NCBI GenBank assembly: GCA_964410945.1
Contig: CAYPJE010000006.1
Span: 1-64,000 of the forward strand
From: CAYPJE01 sp964410945
GTDB taxonomy: Bacteria > Fidelibacterota > Marinisomatia > Marinisomatales > TCS56
Reading direction: 5' to 3'
Length of the DNA stretch: 64,000 bases
Position numbers and translations under genes: made by a program. A model generated the notes under the pieces. The model saw only the letters and a list, made by a program, of their open reading frames with translations, was not told where the DNA came from and made no database searches. Positions 26,154-33,948 of this stretch are shown here, piece after piece; within the stretch, counting starts at the first letter, position 1; each line of letters starts with the position of its first letter.

Positions 26154-27259
26154 GTAATTCCGGTCAATTACGAGTAATAATTGCCGGTGGCGGTACCGGC
26201 GGGCACCTCTTCCCGGCCCTGGCGATTGCCCAAGGCCTGCAGGCCCGCAATCCGGATGCTGAAATCCATTTCATGGGATCGCAATACGGGATTGAAGCCC
26301 GGGTATTACCCGAACGGAATTTACCCCACACCCTGCTCAACGTGCGTGGTTTCCAGCGCGGTCTTGATTTTACCAGCCTGGGGCGCAATCTGCTGTTCGC
26401 TCCCCGTTTCCTGGGCTCATATATAAAAGCAAAGTCCACCATTAACCGGATCAATCCCAGTGTTGTTGTTGGAACTGGTGGTTATGCCAGTGGCTTACCT
26501 CTCCTGGCAGCGGTCCGCCGGAAAACAGCTACCCTGATCCAGGAACAGAATTCCTACCCCGGATTCACCACTCGCTGGCTGGCGGATAGGGTCGATAAAA
26601 TCTGTATCGCATTTGATGATGCAAGGGCTTATATCCCGGCCGACAAGACCATTTTAACCGGCAATCCGGTTCGAAAGAATATAGCCAGCGGAACTGCCGA
26701 TCAGGCCGCCATCAAATTCAATCTTGATCCGACACGACCAGTCCTGTTCCTGTTTGGCGGCAGTCAGGGTTCGGCCATCTTGAATCATACCATGGCAGCG
26801 GCCACAGACAAATTTGCTGATAGTGATGTACAAATTCTATGGCAGACCGGCCAATTGCAGTTCGAACAATATGAAAATTTTAATTCCGGCAATATCAGGG
26901 TGCTGCCGTTCATCGATGAAATGAACCTGGCCTATGCCCTCGCTACCCTGGTGATCTCCCGGGCCGGGGCCCTGACGCTGGCCGAAATCACCAGCTGTGG
27001 TCTCCCGTCAATTCTGGTTCCGCTGCCCAGCGCTGCCGCCGATCATCAGACCAGGAATGCCAATGCCCTGGTTACGAAGCAGGCCGCACTCGCAATAAAT
27101 GAATCACAATTGACTCCGGAACTACTGGTCAACCAGATTTCCGATCTTTTAAATGATACAAACCGGCTGAATAAAATGTCAACTGCCGCCGGAAAACTGG
27201 CCCGTTCCGAAGCCACTGAATCAATCGTCAACGAAATTTTGGAGTTAGCACAAGCCTGA
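26150..27259 (+). CDS. murG: UDP-N-acetylglucosamine--lipid I transferase MurG
   Basis: A 369-residue GT28 glycosyltransferase, peripheral on the inner face of the membrane, that converts lipid I to lipid II. Signatures are GGGTGGHLFPALA near the start, GTGGYASGLPLL, GGSQGSAILN at the second domain and the UDP-GlcNAc site SRAGALTLAEI. Size is typical. Start overlaps ftsW as ATGA and end overlaps murC as TGATG. Confidence 0.97.
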   Translation: MSNSGQLRVIIAGGGTGGHLFPALAIAQGLQARNPDAEIHFMGSQYGIEARVLPERNLPHTLLNVRGFQRGLDFTSLGRNLLFAPRFLGSYIKAKSTINRINPSVVVGTGGYASGLPLLAAVRRKTATLIQEQNSYPGFTTRWLADRVDKICIAFDDARAYIPADKTILTGNPVRKNIASGTADQAAIKFNLDPTRPVLFLFGGSQGSAILNHTMAAATDKFADSDVQILWQTGQLQFEQYENFNSGNIRVLPFIDEMNLAYALATLVISRAGALTLAEITSCGLPSILVPLPSAAADHQTRNANALVTKQAALAINESQLTPELLVNQISDLLNDTNRLNKMSTAAGKLARSEATESIVNEILELAQA

Positions 27260-28638
27260 TGTTCAGAAAAGTAAAAAAATTACATTTTGTGGGAATCGGC
27301 GGCATCGGAATGAGCGGTATCGCCGAATTGCTGCTTAACCAGGGATTTGAAATTTCCGGATCGGACATGAAAGAATCGGAAATTATTATCCGCCTGCGGA
27401 AACTGGGAGCCATAATCCACAAAGGTCATAAATCCGAACATGTGCAGGAATGCGATGTGCTGGTCTATTCCAGTGCCGTTAAACTGGATAATCCCGAATT
27501 GGTTGAAGCCCGCCGGCGAGGCATACCCATAATCCGCCGGGCGGAGATGCTGGGTGAATTAATTGCCGTTAAGGATTTGAGTATCGGTGTCAGTGGAACC
27601 CATGGAAAGACAACGACAACATCAATGATCGGTTCGGTATTATCCCAAGCTACACTCGATCCAACCCTGGTGGTAGGCGGCTTGGTAAAAACAACCGGTT
27701 CCAACACGCAACTGGGCTCCGGAGAGATCATTGTGGTCGAGGCCGATGAATTCGATCGCAGTTTCCTGGCATTACGCCCCACTCTGTCGGTTGTTACCAA
27801 TATTGAGCTGGAGCATACCGACTGCTACTCCGACCTGGATGACCTCCAGGGAGCTTTCACGCAATTCTGCAATGCAGTTCCATTTTACGGGGTAGTAATC
27901 GCCTGTCTCGATTCACCCGGGGTGCAGACCATTCTGAGCGAAATCAAGCGGCCAGTGATAACATACGGCTTGTCCAACCAGGCGATCTTCCGGGTAACCG
28001 ATATTACCTACCAGGAAACTGAATCACGATTTACCGTTCATCACTACGATAATGTGCTGGGACAGGTGAACCTTCCGGTGCCGGGGCAGCATAACGTGCT
28101 GAATGCCCTGGCGGCAATTGCCCTGGCCATGGAGATGAACGTGCCTTTTGAAGAAATCAAGGCCGGCCTGGAAAATTTCACCGGCGTACGGCGTAGATTT
28201 GAGATCAAAGGTATCAGAAATGATATTATGGTAGTTGATGATTATGCCCATCATCCGACGGAAGTCGCTGCTACATTGAAAGCTGCCCGCAACGGCTGGG
28301 ATCGCCGTCTGGTTGCGGTATTTCAACCACACCTGTTCTCACGCACTACCGATTTTCACCGTGAGTTTGCCGCCGCTTTCCTGGAAAGCGATGTGTTGGT
28401 GGTAACCGATATTTTTGCAGCCCGCGAGGAGCCGGTCGAGGGTGTGTCCGGCGAAACGGTGGTGCAATCAGCCCGCGATCTGGGACATAAAAACGTCCAT
28501 TATGTTCCCCACCTGGAAAACCTGATCGATGAATTGAATACGATCACCAAAGCCGGAGATATGGTAATCACAATTGGCGCCGGTAGTATCTGGCGCTATA
28601 ATGAAAAATTTTATCAAAGCCTGGAAAAAACAGTTTAA
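27259..28638 (+). CDS. murC: UDP-N-acetylmuramate--L-alanine ligase MurC
   Basis: A 459-residue Mur ligase adding L-alanine to UDP-MurNAc. Motifs: HFVGIGGIGMSGIAE at the N-terminus, ATP site GTHGKTTTTSMIG, EADEFDRSF, DDYAHHPTEV and the later FQPHLFSRT. It has no fused MurB or Ddl domain. Normally murB follows murC in dcw clusters; here ftsQ follows directly, with a one-base overlap (TAATG). Confidence 0.97.
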   Translation: MFRKVKKLHFVGIGGIGMSGIAELLLNQGFEISGSDMKESEIIIRLRKLGAIIHKGHKSEHVQECDVLVYSSAVKLDNPELVEARRRGIPIIRRAEMLGELIAVKDLSIGVSGTHGKTTTTSMIGSVLSQATLDPTLVVGGLVKTTGSNTQLGSGEIIVVEADEFDRSFLALRPTLSVVTNIELEHTDCYSDLDDLQGAFTQFCNAVPFYGVVIACLDSPGVQTILSEIKRPVITYGLSNQAIFRVTDITYQETESRFTVHHYDNVLGQVNLPVPGQHNVLNALAAIALAMEMNVPFEEIKAGLENFTGVRRRFEIKGIRNDIMVVDDYAHHPTEVAATLKAARNGWDRRLVAVFQPHLFSRTTDFHREFAAAFLESDVLVVTDIFAAREEPVEGVSGETVVQSARDLGHKNVHYVPHLENLIDELNTITKAGDMVITIGAGSIWRYNEKFYQSLEKTV

Positions 28639-29399
28639 TGGCCAGGAAGAAGAAAAAGAACAAAGTTCCTGTGCTGGTCACATGCAGCCTGTTGCTGGGC
28701 TTTGCCCTGCTGTACCGGGTTTCGTTCAGCTGGGCCGAATCAGGAAAAACTACTAAACTGACTAATATCAATATCAGGGGGAATCGAATAATACCGGACC
28801 GGGAAATTCTCCCCTTCTTCGATGATATCCGCGGATTGGAACTGAACAAGATCGACCACTACCGAATCAATTCTGAAATTGAGAAAATGCCTTTCGTGGC
28901 TGCTGCACGGATCAGCAGGCACTACCCCTCAAATCTCAGAATTGAAATACTGGAACGTAAGCCGCTGGCGATAGTCAATCTGGATGAACTGATGCTCCTG
29001 GACCAGAGCGGGATCGTCCTGCCCATGGTACCGGCTGCTTACGAACTTTCAATCCCGATTTTATCCGGTTTCAACCCTGAACTTAACCTGTATCCGATCG
29101 GTAAACCGGTGCTGTCGGTTAAAATGAAGGATACGGTAAAACTGCTGAACCGTATCCGGGAAATTGCTCCTCACTTTTTCACCCAATTATCTGAGATAAC
29201 TCTCAACCAGGATGAAGAATACATCCTGATCCTTACCGAGCGCCCAACACGGATTAATCTGGGCGATAAAGCAATCATGAAAAGTATCTTCACTTTGCTG
29301 GCTTTCGACCAGACCCTTCACGGTAGCCGGGCATTGACCGATTACCAGTATTTAGATATGCGTTATGCCAAACAAATAATTGCCAAGGAATGGTCATGA
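28638..29399 (+). CDS. ftsQ: Cell division protein FtsQ/DivIB
   Basis: A 253-residue bitopic membrane protein. A very basic start (ARKKKKNKV) and one transmembrane helix (about 11-30) precede a POTRA domain (about 38-108; LTNINIRGNRIIPDREI) and an FtsQ-type beta domain. It bridges early and late divisome proteins in the periplasm. Sequence conservation is low, but architecture and position between murC and ftsA are decisive. Overlaps both neighbours. Confidence 0.9.
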   Translation: MARKKKKNKVPVLVTCSLLLGFALLYRVSFSWAESGKTTKLTNINIRGNRIIPDREILPFFDDIRGLELNKIDHYRINSEIEKMPFVAAARISRHYPSNLRIEILERKPLAIVNLDELMLLDQSGIVLPMVPAAYELSIPILSGFNPELNLYPIGKPVLSVKMKDTVKLLNRIREIAPHFFTQLSEITLNQDEEYILILTERPTRINLGDKAIMKSIFTLLAFDQTLHGSRALTDYQYLDMRYAKQIIAKEWS

Positions 29400-30667
29400 A
29401 TCCATTGAATCGCGGACAAGAAAAAAATATACAGGTGGGAATCGATATTGGATCTTCATTGATCCGGTGTGCAATTGTTGAATCCAATCCGGTGAACGGA
29501 ACCATCAAATTACTGGGACTAGGCGCGAAGCCCTTCCATGGAATGCGCAAAGGCAGCCTGATCCATATCGATAAGACGATTGCCGCCCTTGACGAGGCTC
29601 TTAAAGAGGCTGAACTGATGGCCAATGTGAAAGTCGAACGAGCCATACTCAGTCTGTCTGGCGAAAATATCCGTGGAATAAATACCCAGGGCGCCATTGC
29701 CGTCCACAAAAGCAGTACCCAGAATATTCCCGTGGAACATGAAATCACTGCCCATGATGTGCACCGGGTACTGGAATTATCCAAGGCGATATCCCTGCCC
29801 ATGGACCGTGATATCCTCCACGTTCTGCCCCAGGAATATATCATCGACACGATGGGCAGCATCAAGGATCCGGTGGGTATGTCCGGTCGTCGCCTGGAAG
29901 CAAGGATCCATCTGGTAACAGTGGCTACTACGGCCGCAAAAAATATCGCCAAATGTGCCGAAGAACTGGGCATTGAAGTGGATGGACTTGTATTCCAGGC
30001 CCTGGCAGCTTCCCTGCCAACATTGACCCAGGATGAAAAAGAATTAGGTGTTGCCCTGGTTGATATTGGGGCCGGTACGACTGATATTACCGTCTATCAC
30101 GAAGGTGGAGTACGTCATTCGGCCGTGATCGGACTGGGAGCCAACAGCATCACCAATGACATTGCCATGATGCTGCAGGTCAATATTGACGAGGCCGAAC
30201 AGATTAAACTGAAATACGCCTCTGCCAAAGCCGCCATGGCCTCCACCGAACTCAGCTTTGAATTACCGGCCGAGGAAGGCGAACTGGTGCGGAAAGTATC
30301 CGAGCATGAGTTATCGCGCTATGTGGAAGCACGGATGGTTGAGCTGTTCCAGATGGTAATGCGCGAGATCAGTCGGGCCGATATTCGTGAGAAACTGACC
30401 TTCGGGGTCGTGCTGACCGGTGGTGGTGCATTACTAAAAAATATTACCTCCCTGGCTTCGGAAGTATTTCAGGAGGCAGTACGGATCGGTTATCCAAAAG
30501 GTATCAGTGGTGTTGTCGATGTTGCTTCCAGCCCCGTTTATGCCACCGTACTGGGTTTAACCCAATGGAAATCCAGGGAAGATGAATTTAATCCCGGCCT
30601 GTTGCCTGAAAAACCACTGGCGCAGGCAATGGGCAAACTGAAAAAATGGTTTAAAGAATTTTTCTAA
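29396..30667 (+). CDS. ftsA: Cell division protein FtsA
   Basis: A 423-residue actin-like ATPase that tethers FtsZ to the membrane. Nucleotide-binding motifs are VGIDIGSSLIRCAIVE, DIGAGTTDITVY and LTGGGALLKNI. The last residues, MGKLKKWFKEFF, form the expected amphipathic membrane-targeting helix. I prefer the ATG at 29396-29398, which overlaps the ftsQ stop (ATGA) and has AAGGA six bases upstream; an in-frame ATG at 29390 overlaps that site. Confidence 0.97.
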   Translation: MNPLNRGQEKNIQVGIDIGSSLIRCAIVESNPVNGTIKLLGLGAKPFHGMRKGSLIHIDKTIAALDEALKEAELMANVKVERAILSLSGENIRGINTQGAIAVHKSSTQNIPVEHEITAHDVHRVLELSKAISLPMDRDILHVLPQEYIIDTMGSIKDPVGMSGRRLEARIHLVTVATTAAKNIAKCAEELGIEVDGLVFQALAASLPTLTQDEKELGVALVDIGAGTTDITVYHEGGVRHSAVIGLGANSITNDIAMMLQVNIDEAEQIKLKYASAKAAMASTELSFELPAEEGELVRKVSEHELSRYVEARMVELFQMVMREISRADIREKLTFGVVLTGGGALLKNITSLASEVFQEAVRIGYPKGISGVVDVASSPVYATVLGLTQWKSREDEFNPGLLPEKPLAQAMGKLKKWFKEFF

Positions 30668-30697
30668 AAAATTGATCATTAAGTAAGGAGAGCATCT

Positions 30698-31897
30698 ATG
30701 TTGTTTGAATTCGATTATCTGGCCGAACAGAAAGCAAAACTGAAAGTAATTGGTGTCGGTGGTGCCGGTGGCAATGCCATCAACCGTATGATCCAGACCG
30801 GAATGCAGGGCGTTGATTTTATAGCTATCAATACCGACGCTCAAGATCTTGAGAACAATGCGGCTTCACATAAAATCCAGATCGGGAAAAGTTTGACCAA
30901 AGGCCTCGGAGCCGGGGCCAAGGCCGAGATCGGCCGTGAGGCGATCGAGACCGACAAGGAAGCTGTGATGGCTGTCCTGGAAGACCTGGACATGGTCTTC
31001 ATCACCGCCGGAATGGGCGGTGGTACCGGCACCGGCGCGGCACCGGTAATTGCCCAGCTGGCCCGGGAAATGGACATCCTGACGGTTGGCATTGTTACTC
31101 TCCCCTTCAATTTCGAAGGCCCTAAACGGATGAACCGTGCCTTGAATGGCATCAGTGAACTGCGGAAAGCCTGCGATACTACAATCGCCATTCCCAACCA
31201 GAAACTGATGTCCATAGTGGATAAATCCACCACGGTCATGGAAGCATTTAAAACAGCCGACTCTACCCTGCATCAGGCTGTAAAAGGCATATCCGACCTG
31301 ATCAACGTCCATGGTTTGATTAATCTGGATTTCGCTGATGTAGAAACAATAATGAAAAATATGGGTGAAGCCATCATGGGTACCGGTAATGCCAGTGGTG
31401 AAGAACGGGCTGTACTGGCTGCCCAGCAGGCCATATCCAGTCCTTTACTGGACAGCGCACCAATCAGCGGCGCCCAGGGTGTACTGGTGAATATCACCGG
31501 CGGCCCAGACCTGACCCTGATTGAAGTGGACGAAGCTACTTCCATTATCTTTGAAGAAGCCGGTCAGGATGCCAATATCATCTTTGGTGCCGTGATCGAT
31601 CCGGCCATGGCAGAGGAGATTCGCGTAACTGTCATAGCCACCGGTTTCTCACTCCCGGACTACGCCGAGGAAGAAAAACGACCCGCAACTAAGAAAAATC
31701 TACCAGAAGAAACCAAGGTACCGGTCTATGCTGAAAGCCTGAATCTGCCCCTGATCAATCAGAAGCAGGTGGACAGCCACACCCCGGACCAGCCGGCGGG
31801 CCAGCCTAATCCCAAATTCGTATTTGATGATAACAATTCATCATTATTCGACAACGATCTGGAGATTCCGGCCTTTGTCCGGCAACAACATAAGTAA
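30698..31897 (+). CDS. ftsZ: Cell division protein FtsZ
   Basis: A 399-residue tubulin-like GTPase that forms the Z ring. The GTP-binding tubulin signature GGGTGTG is at 107-113, with the N-terminal VGGAGGNAINRM. After the globular core (to about 320) comes a linker and the conserved C-terminal peptide LEIPAFVRQQ, which binds FtsA. It has its own ribosome binding site (AAGGAGAG) in a 30-base gap after ftsA, the only non-overlapping junction near the end of the cluster, which fits higher translation of ftsZ. Confidence 0.98.
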   Translation: MLFEFDYLAEQKAKLKVIGVGGAGGNAINRMIQTGMQGVDFIAINTDAQDLENNAASHKIQIGKSLTKGLGAGAKAEIGREAIETDKEAVMAVLEDLDMVFITAGMGGGTGTGAAPVIAQLAREMDILTVGIVTLPFNFEGPKRMNRALNGISELRKACDTTIAIPNQKLMSIVDKSTTVMEAFKTADSTLHQAVKGISDLINVHGLINLDFADVETIMKNMGEAIMGTGNASGEERAVLAAQQAISSPLLDSAPISGAQGVLVNITGGPDLTLIEVDEATSIIFEEAGQDANIIFGAVIDPAMAEEIRVTVIATGFSLPDYAEEEKRPATKKNLPEETKVPVYAESLNLPLINQKQVDSHTPDQPAGQPNPKFVFDDNNSSLFDNDLEIPAFVRQQHK

Positions 31898-31922
31898 CCT
31901 GTAACTTACGATGATGCTCAGG

Positions 31923-31947
31923 CGGCCCCCGCAAGGGGGCCGTTTTT
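31923..31947 (+). terminator. Strong Rho-independent terminator after ftsZ
   Basis: CGGCCCCC (31923-31930), loop GCAA, GGGGGCCG (31935-31942) and then TTTTT. An eight-base GC-rich perfect stem with a T-run is a textbook terminator; it closes the dcw transcript 25 bases after the ftsZ stop. Confidence 0.93.
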
Positions 31948-31950
31948 ATT

Positions 31951-31985
31951 AAGTGCCTGGCACCTCAAGGTGCCAGGCACTTTTT
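31951..31985. repeat. Perfect palindrome with nested GTGCC-GGCAC symmetry
   Basis: Bases 31951-31965 are exactly complementary to 31968-31982, followed by TTT. Each arm contains its own near-palindrome (GTGCCTGGCAC and GTGCCAGGCAC), so either one long hairpin or two short ones can form. It directly follows the ftsZ terminator and ends in T's, so it may act as a second terminator. The AAGTGCCTG motif recurs in the terminator at 42553. Confidence 0.8.
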
Positions 31986-32010
31986 CAAATTATGTTTGAT
32001 TACATAAAAA

Positions 32011-32034
32011 AATACCCGGCCGGAGCCGGGTATT
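32011..32034 (-). terminator. Terminator of rpmB
   Basis: AATACCCGGC (32011-32020), loop CGGA, GCCGGGTATT (32025-32034), a perfect ten-base stem. On the minus strand it is 25 bases past the rpmB stop and is followed by a run of T's (A's at 32006-32012 on the plus strand). A-runs on both sides allow it to work in both directions. Confidence 0.88.
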
Positions 32035-32059
32035 AAAAAATCGGATTGGATTCGAAATA

Positions 32060-32296
32060 CTATATCTTCATCCCTTTGGCACGCAATTCACCGACAATCT
32101 TACGAATGCCTTTTTTGTCGATCAGACGCATACCCTGGGTCGATACTGTCAAAGTGACGAATCGTTTTTCGTCCGGCAGCCAGAAACGCTTTTTCTGTAA
32201 ATTGATATTAAAACGCCGGCGGCTTTTGTTGTGAGCGTGGCTGACGTTGTTGCCATACATCGGTTTGTTACCGGTTACGTCGCATACTCTGCTCAT
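32060..32296 (-). CDS. rpmB: 50S ribosomal protein bL28
   Basis: A 78-residue basic ribosomal protein. The start SRVCDVTGNKPMYGNNVSHA and the later RRRFNINLQKKRF and KKGIRKI match bL28. The zinc CxxC pairs present in some bL28 proteins are absent: only one cysteine is seen. It is transcribed alone against the flanking plus-strand genes and has its own terminator. bL33 is not adjacent. Confidence 0.95.
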   Translation of the reverse strand: MSRVCDVTGNKPMYGNNVSHAHNKSRRRFNINLQKKRFWLPDEKRFVTLTVSTQGMRLIDKKGIRKIVGELRAKGMKI

Positions 32297-32385
32297 GATA
32301 TTCTCCAGATAATTGTTTTGTACTTAACCAAAAAAGCCAGCAAATTTACACTTCAATTTTAAAAGGACAAACGAAAAGGTTAAGA

Positions 32386-32844
32386 ATGTCGTTAACAATT
32401 ATCCGTCCCGCTGCCCTCGCTGATACATCGGTTATTGCCGATTTTAACATCCGGCTGGCCTGGGAAACAGAAAATATCCAATTGAAACCGGAAATAATTA
32501 AAACCGGCGTACAGGCTGTATTCAATGATACCTCCAAAGGATTCTACCTGCTTGCTGAACGGGATGAGGGTATTGCCGGACAGTTACTCATAACCACTGA
32601 ATGGTCGGACTGGCGCAATAAATATTTCTGGTGGATACAGTCGGTCTACGTGGAGCAACAGCACCGTGGAACTGGCGTATTCAAAGCACTGTATTCCGAA
32701 GTCATCGATCTGGCCCGCCGGTCGGGTTCGGTCTGCGGAATCAGGTTGGATGTTGATACTGCCAACATAAAAGCCCAGGAAACCTACCAGAAACTGGGAA
32801 TGCAACCATCCAATTATTTATTATACGAGCTGGAAATCGACTGA
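32386..32844 (+). CDS. GNAT family N-acetyltransferase
   Basis: A 152-residue acyl-CoA-dependent acetyltransferase. The acetyl-CoA pocket is seen in VYVEQQHRGTGVFKALY (Q/RxxGxG/A type, with RGTGV), followed by the strand IRLDVDTANIKAQETYQKLGM. Substrate cannot be told. ATG at 32386 has AAAGG upstream. The stop is followed immediately by the dus start, so the two are co-transcribed. Confidence 0.85.
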   Translation: MSLTIIRPAALADTSVIADFNIRLAWETENIQLKPEIIKTGVQAVFNDTSKGFYLLAERDEGIAGQLLITTEWSDWRNKYFWWIQSVYVEQQHRGTGVFKALYSEVIDLARRSGSVCGIRLDVDTANIKAQETYQKLGMQPSNYLLYELEID

Positions 32845-33831
32845 ATGCAGATCGGCTCGCTGAAAATTACCCCCCCCATTTTACTGGCACCCATGGCCGG
32901 TGTCACCGATTATCCTTTCCGTGTTTTATGCAAGGAACAGGGAGCACAGCTGGTCTATTCCGAATTTGTATCAGCCCATGGAATCATCCGGGAAAATGCT
33001 AAAACCCTGGATATGATCCGGTTCACCGAATTCGAACGGCCCATTGGAATTCAAATATTCGGTGACGATCCACAAATCATGGCCCAGGCCGCCCGGTTGA
33101 TCGCCGACCGTTTCCAGCCTGACCTGATCGATATCAATTACGGTTGTCCGGTACCCAAAGTCACCAAGCGCGGCGCCGGATCGGCGGCTTTGAAGGATCT
33201 GTGTTTGATGGATGATATTACCGGGGCAGTAGTGGAAGCGGTCCCGGAATTACCCGTGACAGTGAAAATGCGTTCCGGTTGGGATTCCAGAAGCTGCGTC
33301 ATCCCGGAAGCCGGGCCACGGCTGGAACAGGCCGGTGTCAAGGCAATCACCCTTCATCCCCGCAGCACCAAACAGAGTTACAGTGGTCGGGCAGACTGGG
33401 ACCTGATCCGGGAATTGAAGCGGGCGGTCACGATCCCGGTGATCGGTAACGGCGATGTACAAACCGGAGATGATCTGCTCCGAATGATTGAGTCAACCAA
33501 ATGCGATGGCGTGATGATTGGCAGGGCTGCACTGGGGAATCCATTTATATTTAAGGAGCTCAATGCTGCTTACCGGGGTAATGAAAAATCAGACAAACCA
33601 TCGGTCGCACTAATGGTCAAAACCTGCCGTCGCCATCTTGATCTCCAGGTTGAATACCGGGGTGAACTAGTAGGCTGCAAGCTGATGCGCAAACATTTCG
33701 GCTGGTACCTGAAAGGATTTCCCGGTGCCTCCGGTTTTCGGCAGAAACTTGTCACAGCACCCAGCTTGAATGAGATCAATTCAATCCTGGATGAAGTACT
33801 AATTAGCCATTCCCCCGCATTCACAGAATAA
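32845..33831 (+). CDS. dusB: tRNA-dihydrouridine synthase (DusB-like)
   Basis: A 328-residue FMN-dependent TIM-barrel enzyme reducing uridines in the tRNA D-loop. Motifs are PMAGVTDYPFR at the start, the catalytic C101 in INYGCPVPKVTKRG.GS, LHPRSTKQSYSG and VIGNGDV. The sequence pattern fits the DusB group, the commonest single Dus in bacteria. It starts directly after the GNAT stop (TGAATG). Confidence 0.92.
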   Translation: MQIGSLKITPPILLAPMAGVTDYPFRVLCKEQGAQLVYSEFVSAHGIIRENAKTLDMIRFTEFERPIGIQIFGDDPQIMAQAARLIADRFQPDLIDINYGCPVPKVTKRGAGSAALKDLCLMDDITGAVVEAVPELPVTVKMRSGWDSRSCVIPEAGPRLEQAGVKAITLHPRSTKQSYSGRADWDLIRELKRAVTIPVIGNGDVQTGDDLLRMIESTKCDGVMIGRAALGNPFIFKELNAAYRGNEKSDKPSVALMVKTCRRHLDLQVEYRGELVGCKLMRKHFGWYLKGFPGASGFRQKLVTAPSLNEINSILDEVLISHSPAFTE

Positions 33832-33948
33832 AATAACCGAAAAACAGTAATTTTACTAATCGGCAGGCCTTGCTTATGATTTTTGGGGACACCTAAATTT
33901 CATACGTTCTTTAGCATAATTATTCATAATCTAACCTGGAGGCAGGAC

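Noticed and set aside
29290..29973. 227-residue minus-strand open frame opposite ftsQ/ftsA
   Set aside because: Shadow of FtsA; composition (Ser, Arg, Ile rich) and lack of motifs are typical of antisense frames.
31951..31985. Insertion-sequence end or transposon terminal repeat
   Set aside because: A single perfect hairpin followed by T's right after a terminator is better explained as a terminator-like palindrome; no element boundaries or target duplication are seen.
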